The notes beneath the pieces were generated by a model. It was not told the origin of the DNA. It did no database searches and saw only the letters and a list, made by a program, of their open reading frames with translations. 64,000 nt of DNA from Clostridia bacterium (GTDB lineage: Bacteria > Bacillota > Clostridia > Christensenellales > CAG-138). The stretch spans positions 1 to 64,000 of the forward strand of contig JAFWOT010000008.1 of the NCBI GenBank assembly GCA_017509785.1. The letters are read 5' to 3'. Within the stretch, counting starts at the first letter, position 1. The number at the start of each line of letters is the position of its first letter. Shown in pieces: positions 16,640-25,423 of the stretch. Position numbers and translations under genes: made by a program.

Positions 16640-17365
16640 ATGGCGCTCTTTACCTACGATCTGCATGTGCATTCATGCCTCTCTCCCTGCGGGGATGACG
16701 AGATGACCCCATGCAATATCGCGGGTATGGCGCTCATTGCGGGGGTCAGGATCGTCGCTCTGACCGATCATAACTCCTGCAAAAACTGCGGGGCTTTCTT
16801 CACGGCCTGCGAGGAATACGGGGTAGTCCCCGTCGCCGGCTGTGAGCTGACGACCTCTGAGGAGGTCCACATGGTATGCCTGTTTGAAGGCCTGAAACAG
16901 GCTATGGCGTTCGATGAGGCGCTGCAGCCTTACAGGATGCCCTTACCCAACCGTGTGGAGATCTTCGGAAACCAGTACATAATGGCCGCCGAGGACGAGA
17001 TCGTCGGTCAGGATCCGTGGTTCCTTCCCGCCGCTACGACGCTGTCCCTTATGGAAGCGGCCGAAATGGTCCGCAGCATGGGCGGCGTTGCGTATCCCGC
17101 CCATATAGACAGGGAATCGAACGGCCTGCTCGCCATACTGGGGAGCTTCCCCGATGAGCCGGTATTCGAACTCTGCGAGGTAAGGGATAAGGAGAACGCC
17201 CAAAAGCTCTCCGGGGGCAGAAGGGTGGTCGTCTCGTCGGACGCCCACAGACTCACGGATTTCGCCGTCACGCTCAACCACATGGAGCTTGACTGCGGCC
17301 CGGAGGCCGAACCGGAAGAGATACGGCACGCATTGTTTGAAAAACTGAAAGGAGGCGCCCGATGA
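16640..17365 (+). CDS. PHP-domain metal-dependent phosphoesterase in hydrogenase operon
   Basis: 241 residues of the PHP (polymerase and histidinol phosphatase) fold. Metal-ligand motifs are visible: DLHVHSC at the N-terminus, ALTDHNSC at about 41-48, AGCELTTSEEVH in the middle, YPAHIDRES at about 153-161 and SSDAHRL near the end. It probably hydrolyses a phosphoester, possibly a nucleotide; the substrate is not known. It is embedded in the signalling-like block and overlaps the following ATPase gene by 4 bp. PHP genes are a recurrent part of clostridial bifurcating hydrogenase operons. Confidence 0.87.
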   Translation: MALFTYDLHVHSCLSPCGDDEMTPCNIAGMALIAGVRIVALTDHNSCKNCGAFFTACEEYGVVPVAGCELTTSEEVHMVCLFEGLKQAMAFDEALQPYRMPLPNRVEIFGNQYIMAAEDEIVGQDPWFLPAATTLSLMEAAEMVRSMGGVAYPAHIDRESNGLLAILGSFPDEPVFELCEVRDKENAQKLSGGRRVVVSSDAHRLTDFAVTLNHMELDCGPEAEPEEIRHALFEKLKGGAR

Positions 17366-17916
17366 AAGAGCTCTCACTCAATATCCTCGATATCGCCCAG
17401 AACTCGATCCACGCCGAAGCTTCCCTCGTTGAGATACTTCTCACCGAGACGGAAGAGACGCTGAAGCTCGAGATAAAGGACGACGGCCGGGGCATGAGCG
17501 AGGAATTCCTCTCCCGGGTCACCGATCCCTTCTCCACCACGAGGACGACCCGCAAGGTCGGTCTCGGGCTCCCGCTCCTGAAGCTCGCCGCAGAGCAGAC
17601 GGGCGGCTATATGGAGATAACCTCCCGTGAAAGGGCTCTCCACCCCGAGGATCACGGGACGGAGGTCACCGCCTTCTTCTATAAAAACCATCTGGATTTC
17701 ACCCCCCTCGGGGACGTGATCTCCACCGTCGTCTCGCTCGTGCAGGGCAGCCCGGAGGTCGATTTCCTCTTCCTGCATGAGATGCCCGAAAGGACCGTCC
17801 GCCTCGATACCCGCGAGATCCGCGAGGTACTGGGCGACGAGGTCCCGCTCTCCTCGCCGGACGTGCTCGTCTGGATAAGGGAGTCGCTCGTCGAGCAGTA
17901 CGGGGACGGCGAATAA
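17362..17916 (+). CDS. Second GHKL ATPase in hydrogenase operon
   Basis: 184 residues. The N-terminal GHKL domain has N box NILDIAQNSIHA, G1 IKDDGRGM and G2 KVGLGLPLLKLAAEQTGG, so the ATP site looks complete. There is no dimerisation/His-phosphotransfer domain ahead of it. The C-terminal 70 residues (after HLDFTPLGDV) form an extra acidic domain not seen in the first ATPase at 14504. The start overlaps the PHP gene (ATGA). It resembles sensor-kinase catalytic domains that work in trans with a separate sensor, plausibly the HydS-like protein. Confidence 0.83.
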   Translation: MKELSLNILDIAQNSIHAEASLVEILLTETEETLKLEIKDDGRGMSEEFLSRVTDPFSTTRTTRKVGLGLPLLKLAAEQTGGYMEITSRERALHPEDHGTEVTAFFYKNHLDFTPLGDVISTVVSLVQGSPEVDFLFLHEMPERTVRLDTREIREVLGDEVPLSSPDVLVWIRESLVEQYGDGE

Positions 17917-17989
17917 AATTCTTTATATCCCGGGGAACCGGTCAATAAATTTTCAGAACATCAAAAATCACCGGAAAGGAAAAGTGATT

Positions 17990-18358
17990 ATGAAATCTTT
18001 GGAAGAACTCAAGGCAATCCGCGAGAGGATGCAGAACAAGGTCGTCCTCCGCGAGGGCGGCGCTGAGAAGCGTATCGTCGTCGGTATGGCTACCTGCGGT
18101 ATAGCCGCGGGCGCCCGTCCCGTTCTCAACACCTTCGTTGAGGAAATCGCAAACCGTGGTCTCACGGGCACCGTCGAGGTCGGTCAGACCGGCTGTATCG
18201 GCATGTGCCGTTTCGAGCCGATCGTCGAGGTCTTCGAGGGCGATCAGCGCGTTACCTACATCTACGTCGACTCCGCCAAGGCGAAGGAGATCGTTGAGAA
18301 GCACATCGTGGGCGGCCAGCCCATCGTCGAGTACACCATTGGTGCTGCGGAAAAATAA
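17990..18358 (+). CDS. Thioredoxin-like [2Fe-2S] ferredoxin in hydrogenase operon
   Basis: 122-residue [2Fe-2S] ferredoxin with the thioredoxin-like fold. Cluster ligands: Cys in MATCGIAAGARP (only one of the usual first pair is clear) and in QTGCIGMCRFEP. The N-terminal helix MKSLEELKAIRERMQNKV is typical of the stand-alone family found beside hydB in Clostridia. It probably carries electrons for the hydrogenase complex or its sensor. The frame starts with GTG 17984, but ATG 17990 has AAAGGA at better spacing. hydB follows after 15 bp. Confidence 0.85.
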   Translation: MKSLEELKAIRERMQNKVVLREGGAEKRIVVGMATCGIAAGARPVLNTFVEEIANRGLTGTVEVGQTGCIGMCRFEPIVEVFEGDQRVTYIYVDSAKAKEIVEKHIVGGQPIVEYTIGAAEK

Positions 18359-18373
18359 ACGGAGGGTATTTAA

Positions 18374-20167
18374 ATGATTCGTTCACATGTTTTGATTTGC
18401 GGCGGTACCGGCTGCACCAGCGGCGGCTCCCAGGCCATCGCCGACGGCCTCAAGTCCGAGCTTGAAAGGCTCGGCCTCCAGGATGAGGTCCAGGTCATAA
18501 GGACGGGCTGCTTCGGTCTCTGCGCCATGGGCCCCATCATGATCGTCTATCCCGAGGGCACCTATTACAGCCGTGTCAAGCCCGAGGACGTCAAGGAGAT
18601 CGCCGAAGAGCATTTCCTCAAGGGCCGCGTAGTAGAGCGCCTCGTCCATAAGGAAGTGGAAGGCCAGAAGCTCGAGGACGTTCCCGCCCTCGGCGAGACC
18701 AATTTCTACAAGACCCAGCTGCGCGTTGCGCTCCGCAACTGCGGCGTCATCAACCCCGAGAACATCGATGAGTACATCGCCATGGACGGCTACGCCGCTC
18801 TCGGCAAGGTCCTCACCGAGATGACTCCTCAGGAAGTCATCGACGTCATGAAGAAGTCCGGTCTCCGCGGCCGCGGCGGCGCGGGTTTCCCCACCGGCAT
18901 GAAGTGGCAGTTCGCCGCTGCGAACGAGGCCGATCAGAAGTACGTCGTATGTAACGCGGACGAGGGCGACCCCGGCGCGTTCATGGATCGTTCCGTTCTC
19001 GAGGGCGACCCCCACGCCGTTCTCGAGGCTATGGCCATCGCCGGCTACGCCATCGGCGCTTCCAAGGGTTACATCTACGTCCGTGCGGAGTACCCCATCG
19101 CCGTTGAGCGCCTCAAGATCGCCATCGGTCAGGCCCGTGAATACGGCCTCCTGGGCGAGGACATCTTCGGCACCGGCTTCAACTTCGACGTTGACATCCG
19201 TCTCGGCGCGGGCGCGTTCGTCTGCGGCGAGGAGACCGCGCTCCTGACCTCCATCGAGGGCAACCGCGGCGAGCCCCGCAACAAGCCCCCGTTCCCCGCG
19301 AACAAGGGTCTGTTCCAGAAGCCCACTATCATCAACAACGTTGAGACCCTGGCCAACATCCCCCAGATCATCCTCAAGGGCGCCGATTGGTTCGCTTCCA
19401 TGGGCACCGAGGACAGCAAGGGCACCAAGGTCTTCGCGCTTGGCGGAGCCATCAACAACACCGGCCTCGTTGAGATCCCCCTCGGCACGACTCTCCGTCA
19501 CATCATCTATGATATCGGCGGCGGCATCCCCAAGGGCAGGCAGTTCAAGGCCGTTCAGACCGGCGGTCCTTCCGGCGGCTGTATCCCCGCTCAGTTCCTT
19601 GATACCCCCATCGATTACGCCAACCTCACCAAGATCGGCGCCATGATGGGTTCCGGCGGTATGATCGTCACCGACGATTCCACCTGTATGGTCGACTTCG
19701 CAAGGTTCTTCCTCGACTTCACCGTCGACGAGTCCTGCGGTAAGTGCACCCCCTGCCGTATCGGCACCAGGCGTCTTCTTGAGCTCCTCCAGAAGATCAC
19801 CGACGGCCGCGGCGAGCCCGAGGATCTCGACAAGCTCGAAGAGCTCTGCTACTACATCAAGGCGAACGCTCTCTGCGCTCTCGGTCAGACGGCTCCCAAC
19901 CCCGTGCTCTCCACGCTGAAGTACTTCCGTGATGAGTATGAGGCTCACGTATTCGAGAAGCGCTGCCCCGCCGGCGTCTGCAAGAACCTCATGCATTATG
20001 AGATCCAGCCCGACGTCTGCCGCGGTTGTACGGCCTGCGCACGCAAGTGCCCCGTCGGCGCTATCAGCGGCACGGTCAAGCAGCCCCACACCATTGATGT
20101 CAACAAGTGCATCAAGTGCGGCGCCTGCATAGAGACCTGCAGGTTCAACGCCATCGTCAAGAAATAA
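18374..20167 (+). CDS. hydB: HydB: NuoF-like flavoprotein subunit of bifurcating [FeFe]-hydrogenase
   Basis: 597 residues. Order: N-terminal [2Fe-2S] thioredoxin-like domain (CGGTGCTSGG, then RTGCFGLCAMGP); NuoF-type FMN/NADH domain with GRGGAGFPTGMKW and CNADEGDPGAFMDR; SLBB region; cluster motif ESCGKCTPCRIG; and two C-terminal [4Fe-4S] motifs (CRGCTACARKCP, CIKCGACIETCR). It binds NAD(H) at FMN, the site where electron bifurcation is thought to occur in HydABC. Length and order match known HydB. hydA starts 12 bp downstream. Confidence 0.95.
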   Translation: MIRSHVLICGGTGCTSGGSQAIADGLKSELERLGLQDEVQVIRTGCFGLCAMGPIMIVYPEGTYYSRVKPEDVKEIAEEHFLKGRVVERLVHKEVEGQKLEDVPALGETNFYKTQLRVALRNCGVINPENIDEYIAMDGYAALGKVLTEMTPQEVIDVMKKSGLRGRGGAGFPTGMKWQFAAANEADQKYVVCNADEGDPGAFMDRSVLEGDPHAVLEAMAIAGYAIGASKGYIYVRAEYPIAVERLKIAIGQAREYGLLGEDIFGTGFNFDVDIRLGAGAFVCGEETALLTSIEGNRGEPRNKPPFPANKGLFQKPTIINNVETLANIPQIILKGADWFASMGTEDSKGTKVFALGGAINNTGLVEIPLGTTLRHIIYDIGGGIPKGRQFKAVQTGGPSGGCIPAQFLDTPIDYANLTKIGAMMGSGGMIVTDDSTCMVDFARFFLDFTVDESCGKCTPCRIGTRRLLELLQKITDGRGEPEDLDKLEELCYYIKANALCALGQTAPNPVLSTLKYFRDEYEAHVFEKRCPAGVCKNLMHYEIQPDVCRGCTACARKCPVGAISGTVKQPHTIDVNKCIKCGACIETCRFNAIVKK

Positions 20168-20179
20168 GGAGACAGCAAT

Positions 20180-21928
20180 ATGGATATGATCAACATGACA
20201 ATCAACGGTCAGGCCGTACAGGTGCCTGCCAACTATACGATCCTTCAGGCCGCGGAGTCCGTCGGCATCCGCATCCCCACCCTTTGCTACCTCAAGGATA
20301 TCAACGCCATCGGCGCCTGCCGTATGTGCGTCGTTGAGGTCGAAAAGGCGAGGAGCAACCCCGTCGCCTGCCTGCAGCAGGTAGCCGAGGGCATGGTCGT
20401 CCGCACCAACACCCCCGCCCTGAGGAACGCCCGCAAGACCACCCTTGAGCTCATGCTCTCCAACCACCGCATGGACTGCCTCGGCTGCTCCCGCTCCACC
20501 AACTGCGAGCTGCAGACCCTGGCTCAGGAGTATGGCTGCGATAACCATAAGTTCGAGTTCGGCGAGCCCATGAAGCCCGACATCGACGATTCCGCCATCC
20601 ACCTCGTGCGCGATAACTCCAAGTGCATCCTCTGCCGCCGCTGCGTCGCCGTATGTAAGCACAACCAGCACTGCTCCGTCATCGGCCCCAACCAGCGCGG
20701 CTTCAAGACCCACATCGCATCCGCTTTCGAGATGGATCTCGATGAGACCGCCTGCGTAAACTGCGGCCAGTGTATCGCCGTTTGCCCCACCGGCGCCCTC
20801 ACCGAAAGGGACGACACCAAGAAGGTCTGGGCGGCTCTCGCCGATCCCACCAAGCACGTCGTCGTCGGTCCCGCTCCCTCCGTCCGCGTACAGCTGGGTG
20901 AGGAGTTCGGTATGCCCATCGGCACCAACGTCGAGGGCAAGATGATCGCCGCTCTGAGGCGTCTCGGCTTCGACCGCGTCTTCGACGTGGACAACGCCGC
21001 CGACGTCACCATCATGGAGGAAGGCACCGAGTTCATCAGCCGCCTCAAGAACGGCGGCAAGCTCCCGCTCATCACCTCCTGCTCCCCCGGCTGGATCAAG
21101 TTCTGCGAGACCTATTATCCCGAGTTCATTCCCAACCTGTCCTCCTGCCGCAGCCCGCAGGGCATGTACGGCGCTCTCGTCAAGACCTATTACGCCGAGA
21201 AGGCGGGCATCGATCCCAAGGATATCGTAGTCGTATCCATCATGCCCTGCACCGCCAAGAAGTTCGAGGCGGCCCGTGACGAGCTTTCCACCAACGGCCT
21301 CAGGACCATCGACGTTTCCCTCACCACCCGTGAGCTCGCCAAGATGATCAGGGAAGCCGGCATCAAGTTCACCGAGCTCCCCGACGAGGAGTGCGATCCC
21401 TTCCTCGGCATGGCTTCCGGCGCGGGCCACATCTTCGGCGCGACCGGCGGCGTTATGGAGGCCGCTCTCCGTACCGTTTACGAAGTGCTTGAGGGCAAGC
21501 CCCTTGAGAACCTCGACATCCACGCCGTCCGCGGCACCGACGCCATCAAGGAGGCGACCATCCACGTTGCCGGTATGGACGTCAACGTTGCGGTCACCTC
21601 GGGCCTTGAGAACGCTTCGAAGCTCCTCGACATGGTCAAGTCCGGCGAGAAGAACTATCACTTCATCGAGGTCATGGCCTGCCCCGGCGGCTGCGTAAAC
21701 GGCGGCGGTCAGCCCCACCAGCCCGGTTACGTCCGCAACTTCACCGACCTCAGAGCTGTCCGCGCTGCGGGCCTCTACGGTGAGGACGCCGCGATGACCC
21801 TCCGCAAGTCCCACGAGAACCCCGAAGTCAAGCAGCTCTACTCCGAGTTCCTTGAGGCTCCCGGTTCCCATAAGGCTCACGAGCTCCTGCATACCCACTA
21901 TCAGGTACGCCCCATGTATCGTGACTGA
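20180..21928 (+). CDS. hydA: HydA: catalytic [FeFe]-hydrogenase subunit
   Basis: 582 residues. N-terminal [2Fe-2S] domain (GACRMC), His-ligated cluster motif HRMDCLGCSRSTNC, two [4Fe-4S] motifs (CILCRRCVAVCK, CVNCGQCIAVCP), then the H-cluster domain: L1 TSCSPGW (Cys301, Ser302), L2 MPCTAKKFE (Cys357), L3 MACPGGCVNGGGQP (Cys501, Cys505), and a C-terminal small-subunit-like tail ending HTHYQVRPMYRD. It makes or consumes H2. The Ser in L1, where many monomeric enzymes have a second Cys, is worth an alignment. Ribosome binding site AAGGAGACAG before ATG 20180. Maturases HydE, HydF, HydG are not in the window. Confidence 0.95.
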   Translation: MDMINMTINGQAVQVPANYTILQAAESVGIRIPTLCYLKDINAIGACRMCVVEVEKARSNPVACLQQVAEGMVVRTNTPALRNARKTTLELMLSNHRMDCLGCSRSTNCELQTLAQEYGCDNHKFEFGEPMKPDIDDSAIHLVRDNSKCILCRRCVAVCKHNQHCSVIGPNQRGFKTHIASAFEMDLDETACVNCGQCIAVCPTGALTERDDTKKVWAALADPTKHVVVGPAPSVRVQLGEEFGMPIGTNVEGKMIAALRRLGFDRVFDVDNAADVTIMEEGTEFISRLKNGGKLPLITSCSPGWIKFCETYYPEFIPNLSSCRSPQGMYGALVKTYYAEKAGIDPKDIVVVSIMPCTAKKFEAARDELSTNGLRTIDVSLTTRELAKMIREAGIKFTELPDEECDPFLGMASGAGHIFGATGGVMEAALRTVYEVLEGKPLENLDIHAVRGTDAIKEATIHVAGMDVNVAVTSGLENASKLLDMVKSGEKNYHFIEVMACPGGCVNGGGQPHQPGYVRNFTDLRAVRAAGLYGEDAAMTLRKSHENPEVKQLYSEFLEAPGSHKAHELLHTHYQVRPMYRD

Positions 21929-21943
21929 TAACATTTGACCCGA

Positions 21944-21974
21944 AAGCGCCTCCGCAGAAAGCGGGGGCGCTTCT
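21944..21974 (+). terminator. Terminator of the hydrogenase operon
   Basis: AAGCGCC-T-CCGC (from 21944), loop AGAAA, GCGG-G-GGCGCTT (to 21972), then a weak T-rich tail. Confidence 0.75.
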
Positions 21975-21994
21975 TAATATATTGTTAATCGCTC

Positions 21995-22023
21995 TTGCGG
22001 ATAACGCTGATATGTGAGATAAT
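21995..22023 (+). promoter_or_regulatory. Promoter of the dockerin/peptidase gene
   Basis: TTGCGG (21995-22000), 17-bp spacer, GATAAT (22018-22023). A small hairpin GCACAG-TCGT-CTGTGC (22040-22055) lies in the leader between promoter and ribosome binding site. Confidence 0.5.
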
Positions 22024-22075
22024 ATACTCGTAAAAATATGCACAGTCGTCTGTGCGTAAAGGAAGGGAGAACCAT

Positions 22076-24094
22076 ATGAAAACAAAGAAGCTCACAGCTA
22101 TCGTATTGGCTATGCTGATGCTCATCGCTCTCATTCCCGTCTCCGCCCTTGCCGAGGGCGTCGGTCATGCGATGATGAACGTCAAGATGTGGCGCGACAC
22201 GGACAAGATCTGGGCGAGCATCGACGAGACTGTCGCCGAGCTTGACGCGGCGGGAGCCTCGAAGTCCGATATCATAAAGGCGATCTACGAGATCGCGAGC
22301 GAGGGCGAAGGCATCGTCTCCTGCGAGATAGAGGGAGAGGACGTCGTCCATTTCGTCCACGAGAGCGGCATGGAGAACGCCTATGACTGGAAGGTCAACC
22401 ATTCCGCCACCGCCATCAAGGGCGAAAAGACCGGCTCTGTGGAGACCACCCTCCGTTCGCTCGAGACCGCGACCGATCTCGACGTGCTCCTTCTCGGGCC
22501 GTACTACGGGCAGGATTCGTCCTTCACCAACCAGTACCGCAACGAGGCTCAGTCCATCGCCAACTACACCCAGGGCAATTACACCGTCTACCAGGGCACG
22601 GGAGTTGACGCGAACGCATGCCGCGCCGCCGAGGATTACGGCATAATCATTTTCGATTCCCACGGCAGCTGCGTTGGCGGCAGGAGCTATCTCTGCCTCA
22701 CCACCGCCAACGGCTTCACCAACGAGGATTACACCGAGCATCGCGCGCTCCGCTCCGGCAGCGAGGCGTGGGTCACCGGCGCCTTCTGGGAGTATTACTG
22801 CCCCGACATGAAGGCTTCCTGCGTATGGATGGCTATCTGCGAGGGCATGATGACGAACACGCTGGGTCAGCCCCTTCTCAACGCGGGCTGCGCCGTGGTT
22901 TACGGCTATTCCCAGTCCGTCACCTTCTCCGGCGACTATCTGTATGAGGCCACCTTCTGGAACCATATGAAGCAGGGCGAGACCTTCGCCGATTCCTATG
23001 ACGCCATGATCGCCGCCCACGGCATCTACGATCCCTACGGCGACGCTTACCCCGTAGTCATGAGCGAGGATGACGCTTACCCCGCCAACCCCGATTCCCA
23101 CCAGACCGTCTACTGCCAGTGGCATCTGCCCACGCCCTCCGATCTCGTCGTCACCGACGTGACCTCCGTCAGCTTCCCGCAGAGCAATTACGGCATTGCG
23201 CCCACGTTCTCCGAGCAGATCGTTCCCAACATCAACCCTGAGGGCGCGAACAACTACACCGCCACCTGGACTTCCTCCAACACCAACGTGGCGACGGTCA
23301 ACAAGAAGGGCGTAGTCACCGGCGTCAACCCCGGCACGGCGACCATCACCCTCAATATTGCCTCCAAGCCCACCTCCAACTCCACCTATAACTACACCGC
23401 GACCACCACGGTCACGGTATCCAATTCGTATCTGCCCGCCGAGGTCATGTACGTTCCCGTTTCGGAGGTCGTCCCCGGCGAGACCTACCTCATCGGCTAC
23501 ACCCACGGCACGAAGACCATGGTGATGGGCAACGAGTATCAGAACGCCGCCAACAGCCGCAACCTCCTCTCCGTTGACGTTACCCTCGGCGAGGTAGGCG
23601 GCAAGACCTGCGTCGTCAGCGAAGTTACCGCGGGCGAGGAGTGGGTCTGGAACGCGGACGGCAGCATCAGAAACGTTGAGAACGGCAGGTATCTGAACCT
23701 CTCCGGCAACTACCTCTCCACGGGCAGCAGCCCCATCGAGTGGACCTTCACTCCCAATGAGGAAGGCGGGACCGGCACCGTCACGAACGACGTGAGCAGC
23801 TATTTCAGGTATCTCGGCGTAAGCAATAACGATACCTACTTCGGCGTGTTCATGGGCGCTTATGAGATCCGCCTGTACCGCAAGCTCGTCCGCGCCGGCT
23901 CCGGCACGATGGGCGACGCTAACGGCGACGGCAGCGTCAACAGCATCGACGCGCTGCAGGTGCTGCGCTTCTCCCTCGGCGATACGGCAGCCATCCCCTC
24001 CGACAGGCTTTCCCTGTGTGACGTCAACGGCGACGGCGTTGTCAACAGCCTCGACGCGCTCGATATTCTCCGCAGTGCGATGAACCTCAGCTGA
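22076..24094 (+). CDS. Secreted clan-CD-like cysteine peptidase with Ig-like domain and dockerin
   Basis: 672 residues with a signal peptide (MKTKKLTAIVLAMLMLIALI, cut near ALAEG). The middle part shows the clan-CD pattern of a hydrophobic strand then HG (IIIFDSHG, His196) and a second strand then Cys (VWMAICEG, Cys255), as in clostripain, gingipain and caspase folds; the family is not certain. A BIG2-like Ig domain follows (about 360-445, TWTSSNTNVATVN), then a beta-rich segment, and a C-terminal type I dockerin (613-672) with canonical loops GDANGDGSVNSIDALQVLR and CDVNGDGVVNSLDALDILR. Probably an exported protease attached through a cohesin partner. Own promoter and terminator. Confidence 0.75.
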   Translation: MKTKKLTAIVLAMLMLIALIPVSALAEGVGHAMMNVKMWRDTDKIWASIDETVAELDAAGASKSDIIKAIYEIASEGEGIVSCEIEGEDVVHFVHESGMENAYDWKVNHSATAIKGEKTGSVETTLRSLETATDLDVLLLGPYYGQDSSFTNQYRNEAQSIANYTQGNYTVYQGTGVDANACRAAEDYGIIIFDSHGSCVGGRSYLCLTTANGFTNEDYTEHRALRSGSEAWVTGAFWEYYCPDMKASCVWMAICEGMMTNTLGQPLLNAGCAVVYGYSQSVTFSGDYLYEATFWNHMKQGETFADSYDAMIAAHGIYDPYGDAYPVVMSEDDAYPANPDSHQTVYCQWHLPTPSDLVVTDVTSVSFPQSNYGIAPTFSEQIVPNINPEGANNYTATWTSSNTNVATVNKKGVVTGVNPGTATITLNIASKPTSNSTYNYTATTTVTVSNSYLPAEVMYVPVSEVVPGETYLIGYTHGTKTMVMGNEYQNAANSRNLLSVDVTLGEVGGKTCVVSEVTAGEEWVWNADGSIRNVENGRYLNLSGNYLSTGSSPIEWTFTPNEEGGTGTVTNDVSSYFRYLGVSNNDTYFGVFMGAYEIRLYRKLVRAGSGTMGDANGDGSVNSIDALQVLRFSLGDTAAIPSDRLSLCDVNGDGVVNSLDALDILRSAMNLS

Positions 24095-24105
24095 GTTCTA
24101 ACGCG

Positions 24106-24140
24106 AAAGCCCCGGCTCCAAATCGGAACCGGGGCTTTTT
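24106..24140. terminator. Terminator between convergent genes
   Basis: AAAGCCCCGG (24106-24115) pairs with CCGGGGCTTT (24129-24138), followed by a T run; it can act for the dockerin gene (+) and the aminopeptidase gene (-). Confidence 0.85.
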
Positions 24141-24152
24141 CGTCGTTTGGGA

Positions 24153-25376
24153 TCAGAACGCCCACTTCCCTCCGCGGAAGATGGGTACGGTCCTGCCGTC
24201 GCGGGTGACGGCGTCGATGTCGAGTCCCTCGTAGCCGATCATGAAATCGACGTGGATCATCGACTCGTTTATTCCGAGCTTGCGGCACTCATCAAGGGTC
24301 TTGTTCTCGAAGCCCTTGATCGTATCCGCGAACCCCGCGCCGAGCGCCAGATGGCATGCCGCGTTCTCGTCAAAGAGCGTCTCATAGAACAGCAGCCCGG
24401 ATTCGGAGATCGGGGAATTCACGGGCACGAGCGCGCATTCGCCGAGGTACGCCGCGCCCTCGTCCATGGATATCATCTGCTCGAGGAGCGCCTGATTCCT
24501 CTCCGCCTTGACTTCGACGGCCTTGCCGTTCTCGAAGCGGACGGAGAAATTCTCGATGAGCTGCCCCTGATAGGAGAGCGGCTTCGTCGCGTAGACGATA
24601 CCATCGGCCTTGCCCCTCATCGGGGAGATGAAGCACTCCTCGGTGGGGATGTTGGGGTTGAAGAAAATGCCCTGCAGGCTCGTGTCGCCGCCGCCCTTGA
24701 ACTCGCCCTCGGGTATCATGCCAACGGTGAGATCCGTGCCGTTGGCGCCCTTGTAGCGAAGCTCGGCTATGCCGAGGCCGTTAAGATATTCGCAGCGGTC
24801 GTGAAGATCCTTGTTGTGGGCTTCCCACGCGGCGACGGGATCTTCCGTCACGCGGGAGGTAAACAGGATCGCCTCCCAGAGCTTTTCAACGGCCCTGCCC
24901 TTGGGCAGCTCGGGGAAGAGCTTCTTCGCCCATGCCGCGCCGGGAACGGCGGCTATGCACCACTGATACTTGTTGTCCATCGCGTCGCGGTAGGGCTTTA
25001 TGATGGGGTAGCGCTTCTGCCCGGCCTTGGCGACCTTCTTCTGGTTGACGCCCTTCAGACCGTCCGGATCCTCGGAAGCGAGATAGATGCGGCAGGGGAG
25101 GGTGTCGACGTAATGCTGAAGCCTTGCCTTCTCCCATTCCTCGACCTTCGCCATCGTGGTGACGCTCTGGTGGCGCACGTGCAGCTTTTCAAGAGGCTGA
25201 TGATGGAATTCCACCCGGACCTCCCTTGCTCCGGCCTTATAGCACTCGTCCACAAGAAGCTCGACGAACCTCGGCTGGTCGAGCTCGCAGACGATGATGA
25301 CGTCCTGCCCCTTTTGGACGTTGACTCCGACCCTCGCGATGAGGCGGGCGTACTTGCGCAGTATGGTTTGTTTCAT
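24153..25376 (-). CDS. M29-family aminopeptidase (AmpS/PepS-like)
   Basis: 407-residue cytoplasmic leucyl-type metalloaminopeptidase of family M29. The C-terminal half carries the expected two-metal site: Glu residues in PTEECFISPMRGKADG and in the ENFSVRFENGKAV region, His in ENAACHLALGAGF, and the HVD pair in SMIHVDFMIG. Length agrees with the family (about 400-415). It would trim peptides taken up from outside, which fits the exported peptidases nearby. Ribosome binding site AAGGAGAACAGGAT; promoter at 25424-25452. Confidence 0.93.
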   Translation of the reverse strand: MKQTILRKYARLIARVGVNVQKGQDVIIVCELDQPRFVELLVDECYKAGAREVRVEFHHQPLEKLHVRHQSVTTMAKVEEWEKARLQHYVDTLPCRIYLASEDPDGLKGVNQKKVAKAGQKRYPIIKPYRDAMDNKYQWCIAAVPGAAWAKKLFPELPKGRAVEKLWEAILFTSRVTEDPVAAWEAHNKDLHDRCEYLNGLGIAELRYKGANGTDLTVGMIPEGEFKGGGDTSLQGIFFNPNIPTEECFISPMRGKADGIVYATKPLSYQGQLIENFSVRFENGKAVEVKAERNQALLEQMISMDEGAAYLGECALVPVNSPISESGLLFYETLFDENAACHLALGAGFADTIKGFENKTLDECRKLGINESMIHVDFMIGYEGLDIDAVTRDGRTVPIFRGGKWAF

Positions 25377-25423
25377 ATCCTGTTCTCCTTAATGAAGCGG
25401 TCATGCTTCGGTTTATCCGAATA

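Noticed and set aside
18383-21934. Very long minus-strand open frame opposite hydB-hydA (1183 codons)
   Set aside because: GC-rich third positions keep the opposite strand open; the + strand carries unmistakable HydB and HydA motifs, while the minus frame shows only low-complexity Gly/Ala/Asp/Val sequence.
22040-22055. Riboswitch or attenuator in the leader of the clan-CD-like peptidase gene
   Set aside because: Only a six-base stem with a four-base loop; no larger conserved structure or terminator alternative is visible.
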